Assembly (NCBI GenBank): GCA_028753945.1
Contig: JAPNXP010000001.1
Span: 10,716,501-10,780,500 of the forward strand
Direction of reading: 5' to 3'
DNA: 64,000 nt
From: Hexactinellida sp. DTS-2022
Taxonomy: Eukaryota > Porifera > Hexactinellida
Position numbers and translations under genes: made by a program
Shown: one piece after another, positions 33,159 to 43,648 of the stretch
Numbering within the stretch: the stretch's first letter is position 1
Layout: every line of letters starts with the position of its first letter
Notes under the pieces: generated by a model
What the model was told of the DNA's origin: nothing
Databases searched by the model: none
The model's input: only the letters and a program-made list of their open reading frames with translations

Positions 33159-33549
33159 CAGTGTTCCCCCTAAGCCGAGTTATGGGTCTCATTCGACCGG
33201 CCTCGTGCCAGCTTCATCGACTGATAAATTTCAAAAAGGACAATAAACGGCTGGAGAATACGACACTTTTTCAACACATTAATACAATACGGGGGTATAT
33301 GACGCTCTCACGCTAAAAACTGTAAAAGGCGTGCTTTTACTATGCCGACATACGACACTCAACCTTCAAATTAAATAGGAACCATTCCCCCATCCCGGTA
33401 AATGGTCTTGCTTTCGATTTTGAGGGGTGAAAAAGACATTTTGGAAGTCATTATAAGCGGCTGCAGAGTCTATTTGACCGGCCGCTGGGTGATTAAATTG
33501 GCGTTTTGACCGGCCAGCCGGCCGGTCAAAAGGCTTAGAGGGAACACTG
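33159..33549. mobile_element. hAT MITE with perfect 8-bp duplication
   Basis: Ends CAGTGTTCCCCCTAAGCC and GGCTTAGAGGGAACACTG; flanks GAGACCGC at 33151-33158 and 33550-33557 are identical. Internal GACCGGCC motifs are also palindromic. 391 bp, non-coding. Confidence 0.92.
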
Positions 33550-33600
33550 GAGACCGCTAAGGGATCGGGCCCACTATAATCCTGCAAATGTGTCTAAATA

Positions 33601-34051
33601 CAGGGTTGCCAACCTCTGAAAACAAAAAAGCGGGAGATTTTGCCAATTTTGGCGGGAGTTTTACCAAAAAGCGGGAGGTCGAAGATGAAAAAGCGGGAGA
33701 CTCAATATATATGCTATTTTTAAAAATCTATCATGAATAAAACGATATAATATGATTATTTAGTATGTTTTGACATCTACAATTAGGAAAAAAACTTGGT
33801 ACTCGAAAAAAAACTGAAAATTAAAAACTACAACTAAAAAAACTTGAAGAAAAACTAAAACTAAAAAAACTTGTTGCTCGTAGGTTGACTAATTTACTTG
33901 AATAATTTAAACAAATCCCGTTATTTTGCTTAATTATCATAAAATCTAAATATATAAACAATTTCCAAAAAGCGGGAGTTGTAAAAGTTTGGCGGGAGGT
34001 CGGGAGGATGAGAGAAAAAAAGGCAAAAAAGCGGGAGGGTTGGCAACCCTG
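33601..34051. mobile_element. hAT-like MITE with GGGTTGCCAAC ends
   Basis: CAGGGTTGCCAACC at the left and GGTTGGCAACCCTG at the right; the flank CTAAATA occurs on both sides (33594-33600, 34052-34058). AAAAAGCGGGAG motifs recur near both ends. 451 bp. Confidence 0.88.
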
Positions 34052-34060
34052 CTAAATAAG

Positions 34061-34170
34061 GGACGAAGTCCGAAAGGGTTGTGAGAAATAATAATTACAT
34101 AGACGCCTCACGGCACGAAGTGTTGAGAACATTCACACAACAACCGCAAAGCGGTTCTGTCGCGAAGCGC
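34061..34170 (+). other. Chain of mini-hairpins with GAA/AAA triloops
   Basis: In about 110 bp: GGAC-GAA-GTCC (34061-34071), CAC-GAA-GTG (34114-34122), AACCGC-AAA-GCGGTT (34142-34156) and CGC-GAA-GCG (34161-34169), plus a CC-GAAA-GG. The sequence is not the same as the Helitron-like ends at 6331-6402, but the architecture and the polarity of the loops are. Possibly the terminus of another element of that type; its 5' end is not identified. Confidence 0.5.
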
Positions 34171-34321
34171 GCTACTAACAAATGATTTCGCAGTTAGTCA
34201 TGATACAAATTGTCTCAAAATGCCCTAGCAGTTTGCAACCACCTACAAATATAGACTTGAAAAAAGACTTATTCTTATTTGTCTTTTCTTTACTGTTAAC
34301 AGTTCATAGTTTCATTACGAT

Positions 34322-36634
34322 ATGTCTGATAATAATCAGCCAACACAATCCACCTATTTCCTACCTGTGCTCCCCTACAACCCTCTATTCCCCCCTCACA
34401 CTCACACGGTACAGATTGTCACAGATAATATACCCGCCCCCCTCCTCATGCCCCCATGTGCATTTCAGACTCCAATACTGCACTCCCTCCCCCCTACCCA
34501 TTGTACCCTACCCCCCACAGCCGCCCTGCCCCCTGTGCCCGTGTGTCCAGTTGATAGGCCCACTAGCGCCCCGGGGCCTGCGGTTAAGCGGAAGCGGAAG
34601 ACCATACGCATCCCCCGGAGACCCGCGCCCAGCAGCGCTGAGCGCCGCGTGGCCAGACTGGAGCGGAAGCTGGCCATCTTCCAGACTAGCATCGAGGAGG
34701 CGGGCTGCGTGGAGCTGAGTCTGGACGACCTGCGGCACCAGGACAACGCGCTGCTCAGACTGGGCAAGCTCGAGAGGAAGGCGGCCGCCATCTGGGAGGA
34801 GATTTGCGAGCTGAAAGGGAAGTCGGATAGGATCATGGTGATGTCAGATGTGCTAAGGAATGTAAACTGCACTCCGTACCCCGCTATCAACGAGCGAATA
34901 GAGCGGTTCTTCAAGCGGAACATCCTAGACCTGCCGGACATCCTGGACGTGTCACACATGGTTTCTAAGGTCAGCGAGAAGGAGGGACTCTCCCTCGGCA
35001 AAGCGGAGATCTCGAGGCTCTCCAAACAGGTGCTGCAGTACGTGGGGAGCCTGATGTCGGACCGGAGACGCGCAGACCTGTTCGAGGTGCTCAAGAGCCG
35101 AAGCGACAAGGAGGAGCTGGCCATTGGGCCGGACCTGCTAGACCCCGTGCTCAAGGCCCGACTGGAGGAGAATGACGCCGCTTTCAAGACTCGGCTGAAG
35201 GACACTCTCGGGCTGTTCTGCGAGAAGCAGGACGCACTGGCTGCTAATGGGGAGACAGACCCCGCAGCCCACCCCATCTCGGATAATAACAGAGAAGACA
35301 ATGATTTGTGCGATTTGGAAGATTCCCCTCTCTACTCTCCTTGCTTCATTCCCATTGAGACACCAACGGACGATAGCGTACCTCATAGCACATACGCTAA
35401 TACGCCTGCTCTCCCTATAGAGACCCACAGTAGTACAGATATTAGCACGCTCCAATGTACCGTTCCTATCTCTAAGCAGAGTACGCCTCATAGCACATAC
35501 AGTAACACGCCTGCTCTCCCTATAGAGACTCACAGTAATACAAGCATTAGCACATTCCAATGTACCGTTCCTATCTCTAAGCAGAGTACGCCTCATAGCA
35601 CATACGCTAATACGCCTGCTCTCCCTATAGAGACCCACAGTAATACAAGCATTAGCACATTCCAATGTACCGTTCCTATCTCTAAGCAGAGTATGCCTCA
35701 TAGCACATACGCTAATACGCCTGCCCTCCCTATAGAGACCCACAGTAATACAGACATTAGCACATTCCAATGTACCGTTCCTATCTCTAAGCAGAGTACG
35801 CCTCATAGCACATACGCTAATACGCCTGCTCTCCCTATAGAGACCCACGGTAATACAGGCCCTAGCACATTCCAATGTACCGTTCCTATCTCTAAGCAGA
35901 GTACGCCTCATAGCACATACGCTAATACGCCTGCCCTCCCTATAGAGACCCACAGTAATACAGACATTAGCACATTCCAATGTACCGTTCCTATCTCTAA
36001 GCAGAGTATGCCTCATAGCACATACGCTAACACACCTGCTCTCCCTATAGAGACCCACGGTAATACAGGCCCTAGCACATTCCAATGTACCGTTCCTATC
36101 TCTAAGCAGAGTATGCCTCATAGCACATACGCTAATACGCCTGCTCTCCCTATAGAGACCCACGGTAATACAGGCCCTAGCACATTCCAATGTACCGTTC
36201 CTATCTCTAAGCAGAGTACGCCTCATAGCACATACACTAATACACCTGCTCTCCCTATAGAGACCCACAGTAATACAGACATTAGCACATTCCAATGTAC
36301 CGTTCCTATCTCTAAGCAGAGTATGCCTCATAGCACATACGCTAACACACCTGCTCTCCCTATAGAGACTCATAGTAGTACAGGCCCTAGCACATTCCAA
36401 TGTACCGTTCCTATCTCTAAGCAGGGTACATCTCTTTATACAGACACTGCTCTACCTATGGAAAATAATCAATTCAGTAAATCAGATAGTAACACATTCC
36501 ATTGTTACACATCTGTCTCCAAGAATAGTGCCTCTCTGGCTCCGGCACCAGTGTTATTAGAATCAGTTCCTAAGAGAGTTAAGCTAAATAGACGGGACGA
36601 TATTCCGATAGTTATATCTTCAGACGAGGATTGA
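34322..36634 (+). CDS. DAXX: DAXX homologue (histone H3.3 chaperone) with internal 35-residue repeats
   Basis: 770 residues, single exon. Residues about 1-85 are Pro-rich, followed by a basic stretch KRKRKTIRIPRR. Residues about 100-310 correspond to the DAXX helical bundle and histone-binding domain: LERKLAIFQTSIEEAGCVEL, then TPYPAINERIERFFKRN (human has YPEINRRIERF), then DPVLKARLEENDAAFKTRL and EKQD. Residues 352-701 are ten near-identical 35-residue repeats (35375-36424) plus one decayed unit. The C-terminus IPIVISSDED matches a SUMO-interacting motif, as in vertebrate DAXX. DAXX works with ATRX to deposit H3.3 and is recruited to SUMOylated partners. The conserved core is GC-rich, the repeat region AT-richer. 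Human DAXX has an acidic rather than repetitive linker. Confidence 0.87.
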   Translation: MSDNNQPTQSTYFLPVLPYNPLFPPHTHTVQIVTDNIPAPLLMPPCAFQTPILHSLPPTHCTLPPTAALPPVPVCPVDRPTSAPGPAVKRKRKTIRIPRRPAPSSAERRVARLERKLAIFQTSIEEAGCVELSLDDLRHQDNALLRLGKLERKAAAIWEEICELKGKSDRIMVMSDVLRNVNCTPYPAINERIERFFKRNILDLPDILDVSHMVSKVSEKEGLSLGKAEISRLSKQVLQYVGSLMSDRRRADLFEVLKSRSDKEELAIGPDLLDPVLKARLEENDAAFKTRLKDTLGLFCEKQDALAANGETDPAAHPISDNNREDNDLCDLEDSPLYSPCFIPIETPTDDSVPHSTYANTPALPIETHSSTDISTLQCTVPISKQSTPHSTYSNTPALPIETHSNTSISTFQCTVPISKQSTPHSTYANTPALPIETHSNTSISTFQCTVPISKQSMPHSTYANTPALPIETHSNTDISTFQCTVPISKQSTPHSTYANTPALPIETHGNTGPSTFQCTVPISKQSTPHSTYANTPALPIETHSNTDISTFQCTVPISKQSMPHSTYANTPALPIETHGNTGPSTFQCTVPISKQSMPHSTYANTPALPIETHGNTGPSTFQCTVPISKQSTPHSTYTNTPALPIETHSNTDISTFQCTVPISKQSMPHSTYANTPALPIETHSSTGPSTFQCTVPISKQGTSLYTDTALPMENNQFSKSDSNTFHCYTSVSKNSASLAPAPVLLESVPKRVKLNRRDDIPIVISSDED
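35375..36424 (+). repeat. Coding minisatellite: ten 105-bp units inside DAXX
   Basis: Each unit encodes a 35-residue block of the type S-T/M-PHSTYANTPALPIETH, then SNTDIS or GNTGPS, then TFQCTVPISKQ. Three subtypes alternate (NTDIS, NTSIS, NTGPS). All units are exactly 105 bp and in frame. Repeats are rich in Ser/Thr/Pro, with one Cys per unit. Confidence 0.95.
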
Positions 36635-36831
36635 AAAGTATTTTATCGCAATTTAGTTTATATAGAAATATGCACGTTGTAACATAACGATACGTTATGG
36701 CACTCATAGCCCTATTAATTTATTGGGAGTTACAAAAACATTTACAATGATCAACTGAGTTTATAGTATACGAGAGTATGCCGTATAGGTTTATTTTCGA
36801 AAATCGTTATCAAGTTCAAGGATAGTTGATT

Positions 36832-37114
36832 TGTCACTGGAAAAATGGTCCTAGTCTGAAATTTTTGGTCCCACTATGAGATCAATATTCCATGGAATTT
36901 TGGTCCCAGATCAATTTTTTCGGGGCCCAATCTTCCAGTGACTGGCTTGTTCATAAATTTTTTTGGTCCCAATATAGCTAAAAATCGCCTAGGTTACTAT
37001 TCTAGTAAACACGGTAACTAAATAAACACAAACTCAGAGGGACCAAATTTCCATGAAAATTTTGGTCCCCCGGCCCCGGACCAATTTTCCAAGGGGAGCA
37101 AAATTTCCGTGACA
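36832..37114. mobile_element. MITE with TGTCAC ends and 4-bp duplication
   Basis: Left TGTCACTGGAAAAATGGTCC, right CCGTGACA; flanks GATT at 36828-36831 and 37115-37118. Internal GGTCCC/GGGACC motifs occur in both orientations. Truncated relatives at 14051-14257 and about 46828-46915. Confidence 0.7.
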
Positions 37115-37560
37115 GATTCACTAATATAATATTCCTAATGACATATTTCCAATTTCACGCAAATACAATAGAACTCGGTTAGTACTTGCCTATGTTTATT
37201 CTGATTACTTCAGGTTACTTTGATTTTACTATGTCGACTACTAAGTAGTGGGCCAGTATTGAGATGACTGCCTTGGTTTATTTACATTACAAATCTAAAT
37301 TTATTTCTATATACAGGATTAATTCGGTTAATATACTATCCGAGTCCCACTGTATACTAAAGCAGAAGATCATTAATTTGGTAAAATAGCGAGAGACTAA
37401 ATTTATATTTAGAAGGGGACATGACTTGGATCCTTTGTTCAATATGGGTGTAAGTGTCGAGGGGAAGTTTCTTTTATGATTCTAATGGAAGAATAAGAGT
37501 AGAACTCAGATATGATAGTGCTACAGACGGTTCAAATTTGAAAGCAAGTAAATATTTGCT

Positions 37561-37828
37561 TACCGTATTGCCTTGAATAGTAGCCGGGCGATTATTAATT
37601 TCAAGCCCCCCTAAGCCTAAGGGGGGGGGATTATTCGAGGTGGGGGATACAATAAATGAAATACCACATTATTTTTTGTTTCTCATTTGTGACTTAGAAA
37701 CTTATTATGGCTACTCCCTTAATAATAATATGTAGTGGATCTTTCGAAAGGGGGGCGTTTATTAATTTCAAGCCCCCTTAGGGGGGGCGATTATTCGAGG
37801 GGGGGCTACTATTCAAGGAAATACGGTA
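37561..37828. mobile_element. Inverted-repeat element with TACCGTATT ends
   Basis: TACCGTATTGCCTTGAATAG on the left and CTATTCAAGGAAATACGGTA on the right are inverted; inside, GATTATT and CAAGCCCCC / GGGGGGG blocks also mirror. A related element is at 52695-52962. No clear target duplication. Confidence 0.7.
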
Positions 37829-38048
37829 TTTGTGAGCTACATCTGCATCTATTCTATTGTCGACTGCATGTAATATGTTTCCAACTTCTGGTAGGCGACT
37901 TTTCCGGGCTCAGGTTGTGTCTGGGGAGCAACTTTTTGTAGTAAAATATTTATTGACTGCAAACACTGGTCTCGGACTATTTCGTCGGCGTTCGAAACAG
38001 AAAATATTCAAATAGCAAAGAACGAATAACTTAACTCCAAATATGTAT

Positions 38049-38528
38049 TATTATATCTCGATTGTTGTGTGTGTGTGTTTGTTTGTTTGTCCGGATTGTA
38101 TTAAACTTAAAGTGATGGGGAATAGAAACCGCATTAATATATGAGATATAAACTAACTGTCAAATGTTATAATTGGTAAACAAATGTTATAATAGGTAAA
38201 CAAGTATGCTGAACACGAATTTTGCATTTATAAATTTCTAATATGAATATTTGTTGTTGTTTACACAAAAAGGTAAACAAATTAATGAAAATTCAAAATC
38301 AACCTAGAAGTTAGCTTTCAAAGTATGCTGAGTACGAATTTCGCATTTATAAATTTAGAATATGAAAAACAAGTTAAAACTATGGAAATCTTATAAAGGG
38401 ATGTATATAACGTCCCTTTCTACCATTTTCCATGGCAGAAAGGGTGAGGAGTTAGGCCGCACAGCAGCCGTTAACTTGAGGTGCGTAGCACCGATCCGTC
38501 GCAAAGCGACCGAGACCGAAGGGCTCGA
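38049..38528 (+). mobile_element. Helitron-like element (copy D), internally short
   Basis: Starts TATATCTCGATTGTTGTGTG and GTTTGTTTGTCCGGATTGTA, has about 1.3 internal repeats, CCATGGCAGAAAGGG, then GGTGC-GTA-GCACC (38480-38492), GTCGC-AAA-GCGAC (38498-38510) and CGAGACC-GAA-GGGCTCG (38511-38527). Compared with copy C it lacks three to four internal units. Confidence 0.7.
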
Positions 38529-38733
38529 GTTATATAAAGTACGGTTGAATGTGCCTAAGCATCCATCTCTGCCCGGGAGCACACTACGTTATCTCGCACT
38601 GACAGAAGGACTCGAACTGGTCTCCCGTTTGTGAGAGTCTTTAACATAGTTATGATAGACTAGACAATATCCATCCATTGCTGAGTGTATGTGGGCTTGG
38701 ATGATAAAGTTCAGAGGAACTTCAGACAATGAT

Positions 38734-38869
38734 CGGTGTAACGCTTTTTGGGTACCCAGCGATTTAGGGATCCCCGTCCCTAAAACTCTAGCGTTTTGGG
38801 CACTCTAGTCTAGGTCCCTAAATCGCTAGCGTTTTGGGCACTCTAGGTCCCTAAAGTGTGCTTACACCG
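38734..38869. mobile_element. Small element with CGGTGTAA ends
   Basis: CGGTGTAACGC on the left and GCTTACACCG on the right are inverted; inside, TAGCGTTTTGGGCACTCTAG occurs twice and TAGGTCCCTAAA three times. Target duplication not evident. Confidence 0.5.
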
Positions 38870-38999
38870 GCACAGTAAGAGTAGATCACTAGAGAAAAGT
38901 CTCCTGATGAGCTTCTCCGAACCTTTGAACTTTCGCACATGTTTCCAGCTACATTAATTTTAATCCCTTGGGGTCTGCAGTCATCGAGGAGATCATTCT

Positions 39000-39420
39000 T
39001 CACGCCCCATACAGCGATTTATCAATGGTTTTGTCTACGTGAATGAAGTCCATAGAGAGCTCGACAGGAACGAAATCGCTTGGAGCAATGCTGATGCAAA
39101 TAGAGATCTTATTGTTTGTGATGTCGCTTGTATTGTCGACCTGAATACCGAAATCGGGGCAGTTCCTAATTATTTCGAACACGTCGCGTTGTTTATCTTA
39201 GTACAAGTCTCGATCATGATGTTTGGCTCTCGGCCGATGTCCAACCAGTTGGCGTACAAACCGCTTTCGAAGAAACTCACAGCAACTCCCTTAAACCCGC
39301 CTCCATTGGCTTTTGACCTCGGAATGCGATATCTTGTCTTGCTAGAGTGCGAACAGTATCGAGAGTACAATCATCACTTTACAGCTTTTCTGCTCCTTGT
39401 GCATTTCGGATAAATAACAA
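39000..39420 (-). pseudogene. Fragment of a hAT-type (DUF4371/ZMYM-like) transposase
   Basis: On the minus strand, ARQDIAFRGQKPMEAGLREL is followed, after a frame change, by CPDFGIQVDNTSDITNNKIS, then ICISIAPSDFVPVELSMDFI and HVDKT. These resemble the A-R-Q-I-A-F-R-G and 'I-V-D-E-T-T-D-I-S' blocks of hAT transposases. Stops and at least one frame change make it a relic. Confidence 0.6.
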
Positions 39421-39838
39421 ATTTTATTTAAAATAAAGAAACAGCAAATAATTAATGCACTGAAGTAATTATGTACTTTCAGAAGAAAATAAAACTTACT
39501 CACCCCTCTTCAAGAACTATTCCACTGCACATTGTTAGTATCTTTATACAGCGATGTTCTGCTGTTCTTTCAAGTGAGCTTTGTTTCATTTTACTCGTTG
39601 TTGGCATTCGCTTTTGGTTGATGCTGTCTTAGCAATAATTACTAAAACCAGGGATAACAGAAGGCGATTTTATTATTCACCCATAATAAGAATTCTACAG
39701 TTACCAACAACAGGAACAACCATTTACCTGTTATCTCATGTACCTACTTTATACTATGATTTTGGTTTTATTTCTCACTTTCCTTCTTCAAGTCTAGTCT
39801 CTTTTTGACTAATTCATAATTCTATTTACGTCCTACGT

Positions 39839-39972
39839 ATGCCAAATTCTTGTTCTGCACCCAGATGTCCAACTGGTTACTACAATGACCACAGTGGTAC
39901 ACCAGTCTTCCAGATGCCGTCTAACTCTCCATACATTGAGCAGAAGTGGAGAGACTTTTTTGCACAGAGATG
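39839..39972 (+). CDS. THAP-domain exon, probably from a P-like transposon
   Basis: The exon starts MPNSCSAPRCPTGYYNDHSG and continues TPVFQMPSNSP...WRDFFAQR, the N-terminal half of a THAP zinc finger (C-x4-C, FQMP, W), ending in a good donor ATG|GTAAGT at 39973. The next exon was not found. Flanking sequences 39595-39640 and 40578-40733 recur next to each other in shortened form at 44231-44545, which argues that the exon belongs to a mobile element, perhaps P-like, since P transposases carry a THAP domain. A domesticated or ordinary THAP gene remains possible. Confidence 0.55.
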
Positions 39973-40029
39973 GTAAGTTATTTATTCACCAATATACAAA
40001 TTCATTTCTATAAATTTATAAATATTCCT

Positions 40030-40213
40030 CAGAGAGGTGGTCCTCAACCTTTTTATACTACAGTACCCCTTTGTATAATCTGATGCCTTTATATATTAAC
40101 ACATTATTCAGCATTGAATAATATCATAACTATTACGTATAAACGTACTAGTTTATTACAGAAATAATATTCGCGTATCCCAGGGTACGTATATCCCCAA
40201 TTGAGAACCACTG
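40030..40213. mobile_element. hAT-like MITE with GTGGTTCTCAA ends
   Basis: Left CAGAGAGGTGGTCCTCAACC, right TTGAGAACCACTG. Imperfect inverted repeats of the CAGTGGTTCTCAAC type, as in 43973-44129 and 57897-58020. Target duplication unclear. Confidence 0.55.
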
Positions 40214-40732
40214 CCTAAGTCTGCCTTAGGGTTTACATTTATAAAAATTGTTTTAATTTAAGATGCTGACCAACTAAATAGTGTACTTGTGTGCCAAGCA
40301 TTTCGATCCACAGGACATATTCAATACCCAACATATTTAGACGTTGATGAAACTCATGTATAAAACTCGAAGTATACAAGCTAGATGAAGTAAGGAGCAT
40401 TACCTAAATATCTTCCTAACTGCCCTAATTACTTTAGGATACTTCTATGAAACAACAGCGCCGTGATGGGGATAAGGGAATCTGAGCTGAAAATTCAGGT
40501 TTGTAGAGAAAAATTATTTCGTTTTTATGGCTAACTGAAATTAATTTATGTTCTATTTATCTTTAGGCAGTAAATTAAGAGCTACACCCGTTAATTGGTC
40601 AATATTTACAGGATTTACGGAACGGAATTACAGTTTGGCTTGAATATTTACGGTTATTTGGGTCAATTAATTTAGTGGAGTTTATTCCTAAATTTATTAT
40701 CATGGATCTTGATATATTCTATTTTCTACATA

Positions 40733-40882
40733 CAGTGAACTCCCGTTATAACGAAGTCGGATATAATGAAATAAAAAGAAATGGAGATTTTTCCCACAGA
40801 GCACTAAATGCATTAATTATTATCCGGATATAACAAAGGAATTTACAGGTCCCAAGCACTTCGTTATACCGAGAGTTCACTG
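40733..40882. mobile_element. Tc1/mariner (pogo-like) MITE, intact ends
   Basis: CAGTGAACTCCCGTTATAAC and CGTTATACCGAGAGTTCACTG; TA flanks at 40731-40732 and 40883-40884. 150 bp. The same terminal sequence is the degenerate host of the hAT insertion at 542-1920. Confidence 0.88.
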
Positions 40883-40921
40883 TACGTAAGTATTCGATAA
40901 ATATATATCCTATATCAGATA

Positions 40922-41576
40922 TACGAGCCCTTCGGTCTCGGTCGCTTTGCGACAGATCGGTGCTACGCACCTCAAGTTAACGGCCGCTGTGCGGCCTTAC
41001 TCCTCACATTTTCTACCATGGAAATGGTAGATAGGAACGTTATGATTTGGATTTTCATTAATTTGTTTACCTATTTGTGTAAACAACAACAACAACAAAT
41101 ACTCATATTAGAATTTTATAAATGCGAAATTCGTGTTCAGCACACTTGTTTACTTATAATACCTATTGAAGGTTAACTTCTAGGTTGATTTTGAATTTTC
41201 ATTAAATTGTTTAGCTATTTTGAGTTAACAACAACAACAACAACAACAAATATTCATATTAGAAAATTTAAACCGCGAAAATCGTGTTCAGCATACTTGT
41301 TTACCTATAATACCCGTTGAAAGCTAACTTCTAGGTTGATTCTGAATTTTCATTAATTTGTTTACCTATTTTGTGTAACAACAACAACAAATATTCATAT
41401 TATAAATTTATAAATGCGAAATTCGTGTTCAGCATACTTGTTTACATATTATAACATTTGAAAGTTAGTGAATATCTCATATATTAATGCGGTTTCTATC
41501 CCCCCGTCACTTTAATACAATCCGGACAAACAAACACACACACACACACACAACAATCGAGATTTAATAATATAGA
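40922..41576 (-). mobile_element. Helitron-like element (copy E)
   Basis: Minus-strand copy with both ends: 5' ATCTATATTATTAAATCTCG near 41576, (GT)n then GTCCGGATTGTA, three internal units, and the full hairpin chain. GGCCGC-ACA-GCGGCC (40982-40996), GGTGC-GTA-GCACC (40959-40971), GTCGC-AAA-GCGAC (40941-40953) and CGAGACC-GAA-GGGCTCG (40924-40940) are all intact here. Confidence 0.7.
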
Positions 41577-41672
41577 TGTATCATATAGGGACACACATAA
41601 TGGATAAACCGATACATATATTTACCGACATTGTGACATACAGCTAATTGATTATGAGATATATTATAGCGA

Positions 41673-41848
41673 CAAATAACTTATATAGAGCTCAGCTCTA
41701 GTAGAGTTCAGTTTTTCAGATTGTGTATTCAGGCACTGAGAAAGGTCAGTTTTCCCAGGGTTTGAAATTGACCTTTAGAAAGTAAGCCTGTGATTTTAGT
41801 ATGGGAAAAAATCTGAACTCTACTAGAGCTCGGCTCTTATAAGCTCTC
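41673..41848. mobile_element. Mutator-like MITE with 9-bp duplication
   Basis: Flanks TTATAGCGA at 41664-41672 and 41849-41857. Left end CAAATAACTTATATAGAGCT, right end AGAGCTCGGCTCTTATAAGC. The interior (AAAGGTCAG, GAAATTGACCTTTAGAAAG) matches 10660-10838 in inverse. Confidence 0.88.
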
Positions 41849-42210
41849 TTATAGCGACGGGTCACTGGCTAGTACGTAATATTTAACTAAACAAAGGAAA
41901 CGAACAAATACACACTTAGGATTCCTGATTTATTCCTTGTTATAAATCATGAATACATATTAGTTTGTCTTTACACCAAAAGGTTGCCCGATTGAGGGAG
42001 GTGCCCGGATCTGAGAGGTCTGACATAAGCGGAAAGTTATCTAAAAATTCCTAAAATTCTGGGGGGGCGAGACCTGTCAATTATCGGTTATACATATTAC
42101 AACTATGGGCCTAGTTGTAAATTTTGGGTGAGGAGGCGCTCTCCTGCCCCCCCATTTTTCCGCCCTTGTTCCGGATGACGGAGGTTTGAGTATAGATGTA
42201 TAATTTAAGG

Positions 42211-42335
42211 CAGGATTTTTTTAAGGTTGAGACCTTGGTGTAACTCAACACTGCAGCGGCCGACCCGAATCGTGGTGTAACTCTCAAAAATATTTGTGCA
42301 AAATTTACACCAAGATCGGCCTTAAAAAAACCCTG
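42211..42335. mobile_element. hAT MITE with AAGG-poly(T) ends
   Basis: CAGGATTTTTTTAAGG and CCTTAAAAAAACCCTG ends; flanks ATTTAAGG (42203-42210) and ACCTAAGG (42336-42343) match at 6 of 8. Same family, inverted, as 47239-47391. Lies about 110 bp before the methyltransferase ATG and ends next to a short GGGTAAATA tandem repeat (42342-42379). Confidence 0.75.
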
Positions 42336-42442
42336 ACCTAAGGGGTAAATAGACGTAAATAGGGTAAATAGGGTAAATAGACACGTACGCCTCAAATACG
42401 TGACATAATGTGTGCATATTCTATAATTAGAGAGAACATCAG

Positions 42443-43312
42443 ATGGCGAATCAGTCTGTATACGAGGACTATTCAAAGGTAGCCAACACCTACGACAAGT
42501 ACAGGATATCATTTGGGATAGAGATCATACTCGGGGCCCTGGCGAGGTACGGGGGACACACCCCTGTGTCCTCTCTCAGTATCCTAGAGGCAGGGTGTGG
42601 CACCGGTAACTTCACACAGGAGCTGTGTCGTCACGTGGGACAGCTGACAGCTGTAGATGGCAGCGACGCAATGCTGGCTGTAGCGAAGGATAAGGTGAAA
42701 GGAGTTACCAATGTGTCCTTCAAGAATGTGGATCTCAGGAAGAAGCTCCCTTTCGACGCACAGCTGTTCGATGGAGCGCTGCTTGTGCACGTGGTGCACC
42801 ACTTGGATGAAGTGGCAGCAGACGGACAGCTGAAAACAGAAAACCTGGAGTTCCTAATTTCAGAAATGAGTCGGGTTTTGAAAAAGGGCGCTCCGCTTAT
42901 TATTGTAACCACCACAGTGGAACAGGCATCGAAGTGTGTTTGGCACAATTACTTTGCTATAGAGAAGGGGTACAGTGAAGTCGTGCAACATAACTTTGTA
43001 CGGTTTATCTCCCTTGATTTGTTAGGGAAGATATGTGAAAAGAACGGATTTGAAAATGGAAAGACCATAGTCCCCACTTCGGAGAGAATGTACACGCCAG
43101 AATATTATCAAAAGGAAAATGTGCTTTCAGAGGAGTATAGGCTAGGAGACAGCAGCTGGAGAGATTATGAGAAATCAGACAAATTCGCACAACTCTTAGC
43201 AGCATTCAAGGAGGCAATTGATAAGAAAGAAATGGATGAATTTGTCGACAAATCAGAATCCTTTCGAGCGACATTAGGCATATCCACATTCCTGATTTCT
43301 AATAAGAAATAA
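42443..43312 (+). CDS. Class I SAM-dependent methyltransferase, substrate unknown
   Basis: 289 residues in one exon. Rossmann-type SAM site: motif I LEAGCGTGNFTQEL (about 48-61), motif II acidic VDGSDAML (about 70-77), motif III-like FDGALLVHVVHHLDE (about 108-122), then post-I VLKKGAPLIIVTTT. Resembles UbiE/Methyltransf_11/25 small-molecule methyltransferases; the VHHLDE motif is typical of those. The C-terminal 100 residues (YTPEYY, YRLGDSSWRDYE) have no signature I recognise. Probably cytosolic; the acceptor (metabolite, quinone, arsenic or protein) cannot be inferred. Confidence 0.85.
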   Translation: MANQSVYEDYSKVANTYDKYRISFGIEIILGALARYGGHTPVSSLSILEAGCGTGNFTQELCRHVGQLTAVDGSDAMLAVAKDKVKGVTNVSFKNVDLRKKLPFDAQLFDGALLVHVVHHLDEVAADGQLKTENLEFLISEMSRVLKKGAPLIIVTTTVEQASKCVWHNYFAIEKGYSEVVQHNFVRFISLDLLGKICEKNGFENGKTIVPTSERMYTPEYYQKENVLSEEYRLGDSSWRDYEKSDKFAQLLAAFKEAIDKKEMDEFVDKSESFRATLGISTFLISNKK

Positions 43313-43648
43313 ATCAGGAATACTAGTAGCAATATTTGTTTGTTTCCTTATTTATTTAGCTAACAAACAAATTAGTTTGCATTTATTATTCATTTGCATA
43401 GGAATGACTCATTTTGTTATTATTTTTATTATTATTATTCTCTTATTATTATTCTTCATCTTCTCTTATTATTATTATTATTCTATCGATTTATTTATTT
43501 ATTAAATTTGTTGAAAAATGTTTGCAATTTAGTCCGATAAAACTCCTGTGAAAAGGAATGCTGAATACGTAGTATTATTGTTATTGCAGTGTATAAAACT
43601 TCGTGTGTTCAAAACCAACACAATCTTCTTACATACATAAACTGCAAC

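Noticed and set aside
35138-36400. 420-residue open frame antisense to DAXX
   Set aside because: The 105-bp repeat is a multiple of three with no stop in this antisense frame, so openness is simply copied with each unit. The translation is the mirror of the repeat and matches no family, while the sense strand has clear DAXX domains.
38560-38640. tRNA-like or SINE internal promoter (GTTCGAGTCC on the minus strand)
   Set aside because: Only a B-box-like match; no A box at the right distance, no cloverleaf, no A-rich tail, no second copy in the window.
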